Below, piece after piece: positions 34,936-44,051 of a stretch of DNA of 64,000 nt; position 1 is the stretch's first letter; every line of letters begins with the position of its first letter. The position numbers were made by a program, and so were the translations under genes. This DNA is from Streptomyces chryseus (lineage in GTDB: Bacteria > Actinomycetota > Actinomycetes > Streptomycetales > Streptomycetaceae). Location: NCBI RefSeq assembly GCF_014650755.1, contig NZ_BMVO01000031.1, positions 1-64,000 on the forward strand, in the 5' to 3' direction. Under the pieces are notes generated by a model, which was not told where the DNA came from, did not search any database, and saw nothing but the letters and a program-made list of their open reading frames with translations.

Positions 34936-35853
34936 GTGCAGCGAAAGGTGTACGTACCCGGCGTCGCGCTCCTCGCGGCGCTCACCGCCGGCTGCACCGG
35001 CGGCTCCGGTACCGACAGCTCCACCACCGACGCCAAGGCGGGCGAGTCCAACACCTCCGTGGCCGCCCCCGGCAAGTACCGCACGCTCCGCGAGCCCTGC
35101 GGCGCCGTGGACCGCGGCCTCCTGCGGGACCTCCTGCCCGGCGCCACCACGCTCCCCGAGGAGCAGCAGAAGAAGGCGTACGACGGCGCCCCCGCGGTCA
35201 CGTACGACACGGACCGGCGCGTCGGCTGCCGCTGGAAGGTCGACTCCCCCGGCGCCACCCACCACCTCCGCGTCGACTTCGAGCGGGTGGTCTCGTACGA
35301 CTCCGAGGTCAGCGACGACGACCGCGCGAAGGAGGTCTACGCGAAGCAGGAGGTCGCGGCCGACCTCCCGGCCCCCTCCCAGAGCCCGGACGAGCCGGAC
35401 GAGGGCGACGACCCGCAGAACGGCGACGGTGCGGGCGGCGACGACGAGAGCGCCTCCCCCGACAGCAGCGCCTCCCCGGACGCCGCCGCCTCCAAGCCCG
35501 CCGGCGACGCCGACCCGACCGCCTCCGCCCCCGGCGGCGACGCGAGCGGCGCCGACGGCGGAACGGACAGCGGCGCCGGTGGCGGCGCGGGCACCCAGAC
35601 GCCCCCCGAGGGCCTCGAACCCCGCATCCTGGCCGACCTCGGCGACGCCGCCTTCCTCGACGACGCCCTCGTCCGCTCCGGGTCGACCTCCCAGCGTCGT
35701 ACCGTGAGCGTGGTGTTCCGTACGTCGAACGTCGTCGTGACCGTCCAGTACAGCGAGCAGCCCGCCCTGACCGCGGACCTCCCCGACAGCAAGGAACTGC
35801 AGGAGAAGACGCAGGCCGTGGCCCGCAGGCTCGCCGAGCAGTTCAACGACTAG
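34936..35853 (+). CDS. DUF3558-type lipoprotein (first of a tandem pair)
   Basis: 305 aa from the GTG at 34936, preceded by GAAGGGAG. Basic n-region, hydrophobic core and lipobox LTAGC mark a lipoprotein signal. The mature domain starts REPCGAVDRGLLRDLLPG and contains VGCRWKV, the DUF3558 cysteine pattern. A low-complexity Ser/Asp/Pro/Gly insert at about 145-235 splits the domain. The fold returns with VVFRTSNVVVTVQY. Role unknown; these surface lipoproteins are abundant in actinomycetes. Confidence 0.8.
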   Translation: MQRKVYVPGVALLAALTAGCTGGSGTDSSTTDAKAGESNTSVAAPGKYRTLREPCGAVDRGLLRDLLPGATTLPEEQQKKAYDGAPAVTYDTDRRVGCRWKVDSPGATHHLRVDFERVVSYDSEVSDDDRAKEVYAKQEVAADLPAPSQSPDEPDEGDDPQNGDGAGGDDESASPDSSASPDAAASKPAGDADPTASAPGGDASGADGGTDSGAGGGAGTQTPPEGLEPRILADLGDAAFLDDALVRSGSTSQRRTVSVVFRTSNVVVTVQYSEQPALTADLPDSKELQEKTQAVARRLAEQFND

Positions 35854-35942
35854 CCGATCCGCCCACCGGCGGTCGGCGCCCGGTCGATCGGCGCCCAGCC
35901 GATCAGCGCACCAGCCGAACAGCCTCCATGAGTGAAGGAACC

Positions 35943-36650
35943 ATGCACCGATCAGCCCCGCGACTCTCTCGCATACTCGCCTGCGCAGCCGTCCCGGTGA
36001 TGCTCGTCGCCGCCGGCTGCTCCTCGGACGCCGAAGGCGACAAGGACGCGAAGTCCGCCAAGCCCACGCCCACGGTGTCGGCCGAGCCGACCGTGCAGCC
36101 GGCCGCGTTCTCGAAGCTGCCCGAGCCGTGCAAGTCGGTCAAGAAGAAGACGGTCGACTCGCTGGTGCCCGAGGCGAAGGACAAGTCCGGCACGGCCGAC
36201 AAGTCGAACGACGTGTCGGCGCGCGGCGGCTGCGCCTGGAACGGTCTGGACAGCAAGGGCGTCGACGGCTCGCAGTACCGCTGGCTGTCCGTCTCCTTCA
36301 TGCGGTACGACTCCGACCCGTCCCGCGGCCCCGGCGACAAGCTCGCCGAGGAGTACTACGCGAAGCAGGTCGACGCCGCGAAGGCGACCGAGGGTGCGAA
36401 GAAGGTCACGGCCAAGCCCGCCCCCGGCGTCGGCGACCAGGCGACAGCCGTCACGTACGACCTGCGCAAGACGGACGCGGACTTCAAGTACGCAACGGTC
36501 GTGACACGTACGGAGAACGTCGTCGCCACCGTCGTCTACAACGGCGCCGGCTACCAGGGCGCGAAGTCGCCGAAGGCCGCCGACCTGCTGAAGGACGCGC
36601 AGAAGGCGGCCGAGGAGGCGGCGGACTCGGTCGCCGCGGCCAACAAGTAG
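35943..36650 (+). CDS. DUF3558-type lipoprotein (second of a tandem pair)
   Basis: 235 aa from the ATG at 35943, which has GAAGGAA upstream; an ATG at 35928 is less well placed. Signal ends at lipobox LVAAGC. Mature part begins with a Lys/Thr-rich spacer, then LPEPCKSVKKKTVDSLVPEA, GGCAWNGLD and VVTRTENVVATVVY, aligning with the first copy but without its 90-residue insert. The two probably arose by tandem duplication and then diverged. Ends in an Ala/Lys helix. A terminator follows 65 nt later. Confidence 0.8.
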   Translation: MHRSAPRLSRILACAAVPVMLVAAGCSSDAEGDKDAKSAKPTPTVSAEPTVQPAAFSKLPEPCKSVKKKTVDSLVPEAKDKSGTADKSNDVSARGGCAWNGLDSKGVDGSQYRWLSVSFMRYDSDPSRGPGDKLAEEYYAKQVDAAKATEGAKKVTAKPAPGVGDQATAVTYDLRKTDADFKYATVVTRTENVVATVVYNGAGYQGAKSPKAADLLKDAQKAAEEAADSVAAANK

Positions 36651-36714
36651 CCCGCGGAGCACCCGGTTCCCGCCGGGCAGGAAGCGGTACGTACCACCTG
36701 ATCCCAGGCACAGA

Positions 36715-36751
36715 GCGGAGCCCGGTCTTCCCCTTGGAAGCCGGGCTCCGC
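36715..36751 (+). terminator. Terminator after the DUF3558 pair
   Basis: GCGGAGCCCGG.CTTCC / GGAAGCCGGGCTCCGC with a one-base bulge and CCTT loop. Confidence 0.7.
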
Positions 36752-36830
36752 CCATACCCGCGCAACGCGGCCCGCACACATGTGCCAGGCTGACCCCCGC
36801 CAAGTCCGACGTAACGGGAGGGGATCGCGG

Positions 36831-38201
36831 GTGGCCGCGATGCAGTTGACACGCACGCACCGCATATTGATCGGTGTCGTCGTCGCGGGAGCGGTGGTGA
36901 TCGCCGCGATCGGTTTCGCCGGTTCGTACGCCGCCGTGCGCGAGCTCGCCGAGGAGAAGGGCTTCGGGGACTTCTCGCTGGTCTTCCCGATCGGCATCGA
37001 CGCAGGCATCTGCGTCCTGCTGGCGCTCGACCTCCTCCTGACCTGGATGCGGATCCCCTTCCCCCTGCTCCGCCAGACGGCGTGGCTGCTGACGATCGCG
37101 ACGATCGCCTTCAACGGCGCGGCGTCGTGGCCCGACCCGCTGGGCGTCGGCATGCACGCCGTCATCCCGGTCCTGTTCGTCGTCTCGGTGGAGGCGGCCC
37201 GGCACGCGGTCGGCCGGATCGCCGACATCACGGCCGACAAGCACATGGAAGGCGTACGCCTCACCCGCTGGCTGCTCTCGCCCCTGCCGACGTTCAAGCT
37301 GTGGCGGCGCATGAAGCTGTGGGAGCTGCGCTCCTACGAGCAGGTCATCAAGCTGGAGCAGGACCGCCTCATCTACCAGGCGCGCCTCCAGGCCCGCTTC
37401 GGGCGCTCCTGGCGCCGCAAGGCGCCCGTCGAGTCGCTGATGCCGCTGCGGCTCGCGAAGTACGGCGTCCCGCTCGCCGACACCGCCCCGGCGGGCCTGG
37501 CCGCGGCCGGCATCGAACCGGCGCTGCTGCCCCCCGTCCCGGAGACGGCGCAGCCGCGGCCGCAGGAGCTCTCGCAGCACCAACAGCCCCCGCAGCCCCA
37601 GGAGGTCCGGGCGCTGCCGGCCCGGGAGCAGGCGCAGCCGTACCCGGACGAGGAGTGGCCGCAGGAGGCCCCGGACGCGGTCGACCAGTACGCCGAGGGC
37701 GGCGAGGACGCCCCGCCGGTGCCGGAACAGGGCCCCGGCTCGCACTCCAGCCCCTGGTTCGCCGCACCGCAGGTGCCGCAGGCCGCGCAGGAGGCGGCGT
37801 ACGCCAACGGGTACGACCCGGAGTACGCCGAGGCCCCGGAGCCGCCCCCGGTGATGGTCCCGTCGGGCCCCGGCCGCACCCGCCCCCTGGGCGGCATCCC
37901 GGGCCAACGGCAGGAGCAGGTCCCGGCGGAGGAGAACGCGCAGGCGGACGCGCAGGCGGAGTACCAGCAGGCGCAGTACGCGCAGGCGCAGTACGAGGAG
38001 CCGTACGACGCCCAGGAGTGGTACTACGGCGCGTTCCGCAAGTACGTCAACGAGAACAACAGCGTCCCGACCCCCCGCGAGTTCGGCTCGTACCTCCAGG
38101 ACCTGGGAGCCGAGTCCCCGACCCCGGGCGAACTGAGCGACTACACGAAGCGCTTCGAGATCCGCTACCAGCAGGACCTGGACGCCGAGCACATCGCCTA
38201 G
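36831..38201 (+). CDS. DUF2637 (Spd-like) membrane protein with long disordered tail
   Basis: 456 aa from the GTG at 36831 (GGGAGGGG 8 nt upstream). Residues 1-190 hold four transmembrane helices of DUF2637 (RILIGVVVAGAVVIAAIGF, LVFPIGIDAGICVLLALDL, LLTIATIAFNGAASW, GMHAVIPVLFVVSVEAARH), a family that includes plasmid spread proteins. A basic helix (LWRRMKLWELRSYEQ) follows, then a 200-residue Pro/Gln/Glu-rich disordered region, and a folded C-terminal segment (YYGAFRKYVNENNSVPTPRE then FGSYLQDLG). No plasmid genes are near, so this is a chromosomal relative with its own role. Confidence 0.8.
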   Translation: MAAMQLTRTHRILIGVVVAGAVVIAAIGFAGSYAAVRELAEEKGFGDFSLVFPIGIDAGICVLLALDLLLTWMRIPFPLLRQTAWLLTIATIAFNGAASWPDPLGVGMHAVIPVLFVVSVEAARHAVGRIADITADKHMEGVRLTRWLLSPLPTFKLWRRMKLWELRSYEQVIKLEQDRLIYQARLQARFGRSWRRKAPVESLMPLRLAKYGVPLADTAPAGLAAAGIEPALLPPVPETAQPRPQELSQHQQPPQPQEVRALPAREQAQPYPDEEWPQEAPDAVDQYAEGGEDAPPVPEQGPGSHSSPWFAAPQVPQAAQEAAYANGYDPEYAEAPEPPPVMVPSGPGRTRPLGGIPGQRQEQVPAEENAQADAQAEYQQAQYAQAQYEEPYDAQEWYYGAFRKYVNENNSVPTPREFGSYLQDLGAESPTPGELSDYTKRFEIRYQQDLDAEHIA

Positions 38202-38230
38202 CGCCGCCGGCCCCCGCCCACCGCCACGCG

Positions 38231-38276
38231 ACAGGGCCGCCACCCCCGGAAACCGAACCGGGAGTGGCGGCCCTGT
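38231..38276. terminator. Strong bidirectional terminator
   Basis: ACAGGGCCGCCAC / GTGGCGGCCCTGT plus inner CCCGG/CCGGG, between the converging DUF2637 and lysS genes. Confidence 0.85.
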
Positions 38277-38308
38277 GCGTACGGCGCACACGCGCCCAGG
38301 GGCGGGAA

Positions 38309-40069
38309 CTACGCCCCCAGCAGCTTCCTCACCCGCTCCGCGCCCACCGCGAGCAGCAGCGTGGGCAGACGCGGCCCCGTGTCCCGCCCGACCAGCAGCT
38401 TGTAGAGCAGCGCGAAGAACGACCGCTGCGCGACCTTCAACTCCGGCGTCGGCTTCGCGTCCGGCTCCAGCCCCGCCATCACCTTCGGCACGCCGTAGAC
38501 GAGCGTCGTGAGCCCGTCCAGCGACCAGTGCGAGTCCAGCCCGTCGAGCAGCAGCCGCAGCGACTCCCGCCCGGCGTCGTCCAGCGAGCCCAGGATCTCC
38601 GTGTCCGGCTCGGCGCGCACGACCGTGCGCTGCTCGGCCGGCACCTGCGTGGTGATCCAGTTCTCGGCGCGGTCGAAGCGCGGCCGCACCTCGTCCAGCG
38701 ACGTCACCGGATGCTGCGGGTCCAGCTCGCTCAGGATCCGCAGCGCCTGGTCCTCGTGCCCGGCCGTGATGTCCGCCACCGAGGCGAGCGTCCGGTACGA
38801 CAGCGGGCGCGGCGTACGCGGCAGCTCACCGGCGGCCGTCCGGATCGCCCGCGAGTGGGCCGCCGCGTCGGCCGGCAGCACCGTGCCGTCGGCGACCTTC
38901 TTCTCCAGCGAGTCCCACTCGTCGTAGAGCCGCTGGATCTCCTGGTCGAAGGCGATCTTGAAGGACTGGTTGGGCCGCCGGCGCGCGTACAGCCACCTCA
39001 GCAGCGGCGCCTCCATGATCTTCAGCGCGTCGCCGGGCGTGGGCACACCACCCTTGCTGCTGGACATCTTCGCCATGCCGCTGATGCCGACGAAGGCGTA
39101 CATCGGCCCGATCGGCTGCACCCCGCCGAACACCTCGCGCACGATCTGCCCGCCGACCACGAACGACGACCCGGGCGACGAGTGGTCGACACCGCTCGGC
39201 TCGAAGATCACGCCCTCGTACGCCCAGCGCATCGGCCAGTCGACCTTCCAGACCAGCTTGCCGCCGTTGAACTCGCTCAGCAGCACGGTCTCGGAGTGCC
39301 CGCAGACGCAGGTGTACGACAGAGCGGTGCTCTCGTCGTCGTACGCCGTCACCGTGGTCAGGTCCTTGCCGCAGGCGGTGCAGTACGGCTTGTACGGGAA
39401 GTACCCCGCGCCGCCGCCGCTGCCGTCGTCCTCGGACGCCGCCCCGGAACCCTCGGCCGCTTCCAGCTCGGCCTCGTCGACCGGCTTCTGCCCCTGCTGC
39501 TTCTTGACCTGCTGCTTGGGTTCCTTCTTCGTCCGGTACCGGTCGAGGACGGCGTCGATGTCGGCCCGGTGCTTCATCGCGTGCAGGATCTGCTCGCGGT
39601 AGGCCCCGGCCGTGTACTGCTCGGTCTGGCTGATGCCGTCGTACTCGACACCCAGCTCGTCGAGCGCCTGCGTCATGGCGGCCTTGAAGTGCTCGGCCCA
39701 GTTCGGGTACGCCGACCCGGCCGGCGCGGGCACCGACGTCAGCGGCTTGCCGATGTGCTCGGCCCACGACTCGTCGACCCCCGGGACACCGGCCGGCACC
39801 TTGCGGTAGCGGTCGTAGTCGTCCCAGGAGATGAGGTGGCGCACCTCGTACCCGCGCCGCCGGATCTCGTCCGCGACCAGGTGCGGGGTCATGACCTCGC
39901 GCAGGTTGCCCAGGTGGATCGGGCCGGACGGCGAGAGGCCGGACGCGACGACGACCACCGGGGAGGCAGCACCATCGTGTTTCGCCCCAGGGGCACGTCG
40001 CTCCGACTCGGCGATGACCTCGTCCGCGAACCGGGAGACCCAGTCGGTCTCTGTGCTGCTCTGAGCCAC
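38309..40069 (-). CDS. lysS: Class I lysyl-tRNA synthetase
   Basis: 586 aa from the GTG at 40069 (GAGGA about 10 nt upstream; another GTG at 40078 is too close to that site). This is the class I (archaeal-type) enzyme, not the usual bacterial class II one: HIGH-type motif SGPIHLGNLREVMTPHL near residue 45, KMSSSKGG near 310 and a zinc-ribbon-like CTACGKDL/CVCG insertion near 240. It charges tRNA-Lys with lysine. The 255-nt gap to the divergent argS must hold both promoters. Whether a class II copy exists elsewhere cannot be seen. Confidence 0.9.
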   Translation of the reverse strand: MAQSSTETDWVSRFADEVIAESERRAPGAKHDGAASPVVVVASGLSPSGPIHLGNLREVMTPHLVADEIRRRGYEVRHLISWDDYDRYRKVPAGVPGVDESWAEHIGKPLTSVPAPAGSAYPNWAEHFKAAMTQALDELGVEYDGISQTEQYTAGAYREQILHAMKHRADIDAVLDRYRTKKEPKQQVKKQQGQKPVDEAELEAAEGSGAASEDDGSGGGAGYFPYKPYCTACGKDLTTVTAYDDESTALSYTCVCGHSETVLLSEFNGGKLVWKVDWPMRWAYEGVIFEPSGVDHSSPGSSFVVGGQIVREVFGGVQPIGPMYAFVGISGMAKMSSSKGGVPTPGDALKIMEAPLLRWLYARRRPNQSFKIAFDQEIQRLYDEWDSLEKKVADGTVLPADAAAHSRAIRTAAGELPRTPRPLSYRTLASVADITAGHEDQALRILSELDPQHPVTSLDEVRPRFDRAENWITTQVPAEQRTVVRAEPDTEILGSLDDAGRESLRLLLDGLDSHWSLDGLTTLVYGVPKVMAGLEPDAKPTPELKVAQRSFFALLYKLLVGRDTGPRLPTLLLAVGAERVRKLLGA

Positions 40070-40333
40070 GATCGGCACGTCCTCTTTCCCTCAATAGCTC
40101 TCGATGGCTGACGCCGGCCATTCTCCCAGACGAACCACCGGCGTCCGGGGGCTGCCGCCCGGTGTCCCGGGCAAGGCTGCCCGTACCCCCTGGTGCCGGC
40201 CGCCCGGTGACCGGTGGTGTCGCTGGGCCCGGCGCCCCGGGCGCTGCTGCCTTTATACGAGACGACGGCCGTACACCCCCCATGAAATACTCGGCTGCAC
40301 CTTCAACTTTCCTCTCGACAGGAACGGCAGCTC

Positions 40334-42103
40334 ATGGCCTCGGTCCATTCCCTCGCTTCGACCGTCAACCAGCGCGTCGCGGACGCCCTCTCGGCTGCCC
40401 TGCCGGAGGCCGGCGCCGCCGACCCGCTGCTGCGACGAAGCGACCGGGCCGACTTCCAGGCGAACGGCATCCTGGCCCTCGCGAAGAAGGCCAAGGCCAA
40501 CCCGCGCGAGCTGGCCACGACCGTCGTCGCCGGGCTTCCCGCCGGTGACGTGATCAAGGAGATCGAGGTCTCGGGCCCCGGCTTCCTGAACATCACGGTC
40601 ACCGACCGGGCGATCATCGACACCCTCGCCGCCCGCGCCGCCGACGCCCGTCTCGGCGTACCGGTGGCCGAGCAGCCGGGCACCACGGTCATCGACTACG
40701 CGCAACCGAACGTGGCCAAGGAGATGCACGTCGGCCACCTCCGGTCCGCCGTGATCGGCGCCGCGATGGTCGAGATCCTCGAATTCACGGGCGAGAAGGT
40801 CGTACGCCGCCACCACATCGGCGACTGGGGCACCCAGTTCGGCATGCTCATCCAGTACCTCACCGAGCACCCGCACGAGCTGGACCACCAGCACGGCGGC
40901 CCCGAGGAGGGCGAGGCGGCGATGTCGTCCCTCAACCGCCTCTACAAGGCGTCGCGCGTGCTCTTCGACTCCGACGAGGACTTCAAGGCGCGCTCGCGGG
41001 ACCGGGTCGTCGCCCTCCAGGCCGGTGACCCGGAGACCCTCGCGCTGTGGCAGCGGTTCGTCGACGAGTCGAAGCTCTACTTCTACTCGGTCTTCGACAA
41101 GCTCGACATGGAGATCCACGACGAGGACGTCGTCGGCGAGTCCGGCTACAACGCCATGCTCGAAGAGACGTGCCAGATCCTGGAGGACACGGGCGTGGCC
41201 GTCCGTTCCGACGGCGCGCTCTGCGTCTTCTTCGACGACGTGAAGGGCCCGGACGGCAAGCCGTCCCCCCTGATCGTGAAGAAGTCGAACGGCGGCTACG
41301 GCTACGCCGCCACCGACCTCTCCGCGATCCGCGACCGCGTCAAGAACCTGGGCGCGAGCACGCTCGTGTACGTCGTGGACGCCCGTCAGTCCCTGCACTT
41401 CAAGATGGTCTTCGAGACCGCCCGCCGGGCCGGCTGGCTGAACGAGGACGTGAAGGCGGTCCAGCTCGCGTTCGGCACGGTCCTCGGCAAGGACGGCAAA
41501 CCGTTCAAGACCCGTGAGGGCGAGACGGTCCGGCTGGTGGACCTGCTGGACGAGGCGGTCGACCGCGCCACGGCCGTCGTACGGTCGAAGGCCGACAAGG
41601 TGGGCCTGACGGAGCAGGAGATCGTCGAGAACGGCCGGTACGTCGGCATCGGCGCGGTGAAGTACGCCGACCTGTCCACCTCGGCGTCCCGCGACTACAA
41701 GTTCGACCTGGACCAGATGGTGTCGCTGAACGGCGACACGTCCGTCTACCTCCAGTACGCGTACGCCCGTATCCAGTCCATCCTCCGCAACGCGGGCGAC
41801 CGCAAGCTGGCCGCCCACCCGGAGCTCGAACTGGCCCCGGCGGAGCGCGCGCTGGGCCTGCACCTGGACCAGTTCGCGGAGACGCTGGCCGAGGTCGCCG
41901 CGGCGTACGAGCCGCACAAGCTGACGGCGTACCTGTACCAGCTCGCGTCGCTCTACACGACGTTCTACGACCAGTGCCCGGTCATCAAGCCCGAGCCCGC
42001 GCCCGACGTCGCCGAGAACCGCCTCTTCCTCTGCGACCTGACCGCCCGCACGCTCCACCAGGGCATGGCGCTGCTCGGCATCCGGACGCCTGAGCGCCTC
42101 TGA
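40334..42103 (+). CDS. argS: Arginyl-tRNA synthetase
   Basis: 589 aa class I synthetase. N-terminal additional domain (about 1-90), then the HIGH-type motif [16 protein letters not shown] (near residue 137), [13 protein letters not shown], a KMSKS-region variant [15 protein letters not shown] (near residue 395), and the C-terminal anticodon domain ending [13 protein letters not shown]. It needs tRNA for amino-acid activation. AGGAAC lies about 10 nt before the ATG. Divergent from lysS; ends at a perfect hairpin. Confidence 0.93.
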   Translation: MASVHSLASTVNQRVADALSAALPEAGAADPLLRRSDRADFQANGILALAKKAKANPRELATTVVAGLPAGDVIKEIEVSGPGFLNITVTDRAIIDTLAARAADARLGVPVAEQPGTTVIDYAQPNVAKEMHVGHLRSAVIGAAMVEILEFTGEKVVRRHHIGDWGTQFGMLIQYLTEHPHELDHQHGGPEEGEAAMSSLNRLYKASRVLFDSDEDFKARSRDRVVALQAGDPETLALWQRFVDESKLYFYSVFDKLDMEIHDEDVVGESGYNAMLEETCQILEDTGVAVRSDGALCVFFDDVKGPDGKPSPLIVKKSNGGYGYAATDLSAIRDRVKNLGASTLVYVVDARQSLHFKMVFETARRAGWLNEDVKAVQLAFGTVLGKDGKPFKTREGETVRLVDLLDEAVDRATAVVRSKADKVGLTEQEIVENGRYVGIGAVKYADLSTSASRDYKFDLDQMVSLNGDTSVYLQYAYARIQSILRNAGDRKLAAHPELELAPAERALGLHLDQFAETLAEVAAAYEPHKLTAYLYQLASLYTTFYDQCPVIKPEPAPDVAENRLFLCDLTARTLHQGMALLGIRTPERL

Positions 42104-42119
42104 TCACCCCCGCCGCGTT

Positions 42120-42162
42120 ACGGCGCTGCCCCCCACCGGAGTCCGGTGGGGGGCAGCGCCGT
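42120..42162. terminator. 21-bp perfect stem between argS and DUF1876 genes
   Basis: Arms 42120-42140 and 42142-42162 are exact reverse complements (ACGGCGCTGCCCCCCACCGG pairs outward from the middle), followed by TTT; convergent genes flank it. Confidence 0.88.
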
Positions 42163-42189
42163 TTCTGACCCCACGGCCGTTCCCGTCCG

Positions 42190-42462
42190 TCACGACGACA
42201 GCGGATACGAAGGCCGCCCGGCGGCCTCGTCGATCTCGCCGTGCGCCTTGCCCAGGAGCTGCGACGCGAGGTCCATGAGCGCACGCGCGCCCGCGATCTC
42301 CTCACCGACCCGCAGCTGCTCGGCATCGGTCGGGTGCCGTTTGGCGTACCCGTGGGCGCGCAGCTCCACGCCGTCGCCGAGCCGCACCATGGCAGCCGCC
42401 CTGGTCCTCCCGTCCTCCTCCTGGAACTCCATCTCGACGTGCCATCCGACGAGTGTGTGCAT
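42190..42462 (-). CDS. DUF1876 (dsRBD-like) small protein
   Basis: 90 aa from the ATG at 42462; GGAGGTGA lies 6 nt upstream. Core: VGWHVEMEFQEEDGRTRAAA, VELRAHGYAKRHPTDAE and GEEIAGARALMDLASQLLG, the DUF1876 layout of a short beta sheet with a C-terminal helix. Widespread in actinobacteria, sometimes grouped with light or stress regulation; function unknown. Convergent with argS. Confidence 0.78.
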   Translation of the reverse strand: MHTLVGWHVEMEFQEEDGRTRAAAMVRLGDGVELRAHGYAKRHPTDAEQLRVGEEIAGARALMDLASQLLGKAHGEIDEAAGRPSYPLSS

Positions 42463-42548
42463 GCTGCTCACCTCCAGCTGTGCCCCTGTCCTCCTTCCAG
42501 GGTGCGCCGCCGGGCCGCTGATCACCACTCCCCACTTACCGAACGGTG

Positions 42549-42573
42549 AGTACCTGACTAATTAGTCGGTACT
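42549..42573. promoter_or_regulatory. Palindromic operator upstream of the imine reductase gene
   Basis: Core palindrome GACTAATTAGTC (42556-42567) flanked by AGTACC on the left and GGTACT on the right, with one extra T at 42555 breaking full symmetry. About 80 nt before the IRED start. AT-rich against a GC-rich background. No regulator gene adjoins it. Confidence 0.7.
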
Positions 42574-42654
42574 TGTCGCCGACCCAGTGCCCGACAAAGA
42601 TCGAGGAACCGCAAGGAACTCCCCCACCCACCCACCCCACTCCAGGAGCCTTCG

Positions 42655-43521
42655 ATGCCCCAGCCCCTCCCTCCCGTGTCCGTCCTCGGCCTCGGCATGA
42701 TGGGCAGCGCCCTGGCGGCCGCCCTCCTGAAGGCAGGCCACCCGGTCACCGTCTGGAACCGCTCTGCCGCGAAGACCGGCCCGCTGGTGGCCCAGGGAGC
42801 GACCCCTGCGGAGACGGTCACCGACGCCGTGGCGGCGAGCCCCCTGGTGATCGTGTGCTTCACGACAAACGACAATGTCACCGACGCCCTGGCCACCGTC
42901 GACCTCACCGGCAGGACGCTGGTGAACCTCACCAACGGCACCCCCGCCCAGGCCCGCGCCCTCGCCGGCTGGGCCGAGAAGCAGGGCTCGGCGTACGTCG
43001 ACGGCGGGATCATGGCGGTCCCGCAGATGATCGCGACCCCGGCCGCGTACATCCTCTACAGCGGCGACGAGCAGGCGTACGAGACCCACCGCCCCACCCT
43101 CGCCGCCCTCGCCCGCACGCGGTGGGTCGGCACCGACCCGGGCCGCGCGGCCCTGTACGACCTGGCGCTGCTGACCGGCATGTACGGCATGATCATGGGT
43201 GTGGCCCAGGCGTACGCCCTGATCCGCACGGAGAACATCCCGGCCACCGACTTCGCCGAGCCGCTGCACGCCTGGCTCTCGGCGATGCTGAACGGGGTGG
43301 TCCCGGGGATGGCCGAGGCCGTCGATTCCGGGCAGCACCTCACCGACGTGTCGAGCCTCGGCATCAACCAGGCGGCGTTCGCGAACTTCATCGACACGCA
43401 CGACGACCAGGGCGTCAGCCCCGAGCTGTTCGTACCGTTCCAGAAGCTGCTCGACCGGTCGGTGGCGGAGGGCCACGCGGCGGACGGCTTGTCCCGCCTC
43501 GTGGAGCTGCTCAAGAAGTAA
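42655..43521 (+). CDS. Imine reductase (IRED) family oxidoreductase
   Basis: 288 aa from the ATG at 42655 (CAGGAG 6 nt upstream). Rossmann motif VLGLGMMGSALAAAL at 10-24; WNRSAAK after strand 2 fits NADPH; VNLTNGTPAQA near residue 90 and ALYDLALLTGMYG near 166 match the IRED family, where this Asp (D169) is the usual proton donor. IREDs reduce cyclic or exocyclic imines; the natural substrate is not evident. The gene is alone apart from the palindrome upstream, so it is probably inducible. Its 3' end overlaps the convergent ATPase gene by 11 nt. Confidence 0.85.
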   Translation: MPQPLPPVSVLGLGMMGSALAAALLKAGHPVTVWNRSAAKTGPLVAQGATPAETVTDAVAASPLVIVCFTTNDNVTDALATVDLTGRTLVNLTNGTPAQARALAGWAEKQGSAYVDGGIMAVPQMIATPAAYILYSGDEQAYETHRPTLAALARTRWVGTDPGRAALYDLALLTGMYGMIMGVAQAYALIRTENIPATDFAEPLHAWLSAMLNGVVPGMAEAVDSGQHLTDVSSLGINQAAFANFIDTHDDQGVSPELFVPFQKLLDRSVAEGHAADGLSRLVELLKK

Positions 43522-43939
43522 CGCCGCAGGAAGGTCCACCGCCCTCCACGACGGCGAACTCGCACCACACGATCTTCCCCGGCTCCCGCTCCCCGACCCC
43601 CCACTTGTCGGCCAGCGCCGCCACGAGCAACAGCCCCCGCCCCGACTCCCCGTCCGGCTCCCGAACATGGGGCAGTCCGCTGCCGCTGTCGTGGACCTCG
43701 ATACGCAAAACCTCCTCCCCGTATCGCAGAGCGAACAGGAAGCCGCGACCGGCGGGCACGCCGTGCACCAGCGCATTGGTCGCCAGCTCGCTCACACACA
43801 GCAATACGTCGTCCGCGCGCTCACCGATGCTCCAGTCCCGCAGCGCCCAGCGCGCGAACTCCCTGGCCGCAGGCACGGAGCGCCGGTCCCGCCGATAGAA
43901 CCTCTCGCGGACCAGAGGTAGTTGAGTCGTCTCGTTCAC
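43511..43939 (-). CDS. ATP-binding protein (HATPase_c_2, anti-sigma-factor-like)
   Basis: 142 aa from the GTG at 43939. A GHKL fold: N-box LCVSELATNALVHG near residue 50, G1 motif VHDSGSGLP near 95 and G2 GRGLLLVAALADKWGV near 108-123. This is the RsbW/SpoIIAB-like serine kinase type that often controls sigma factors or is a partner of DUF397/HTH modules. It is divergent from the HTH gene that follows, so the three genes form a typical Streptomyces developmental-regulator locus. Confidence 0.85.
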   Translation of the reverse strand: MNETTQLPLVRERFYRRDRRSVPAAREFARWALRDWSIGERADDVLLCVSELATNALVHGVPAGRGFLFALRYGEEVLRIEVHDSGSGLPHVREPDGESGRGLLLVAALADKWGVGEREPGKIVWCEFAVVEGGGPSCGVTS

Positions 43940-44051
43940 GAGACGAGGGTCGCGGAGAGTGACTAGCGTGGAGCACTGGGCGAACCCGTACAGATTTCTT
44001 GTACGGGTGCGCGCGGGGTCGGACGCGGACAGGCGGGGGGAGTGGGACGGC

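Noticed and set aside
40079-40333. T-box riboswitch in the lysS/argS gap
   Set aside because: A TGGTGCC-like string is present but no specifier stem or antiterminator could be drawn.
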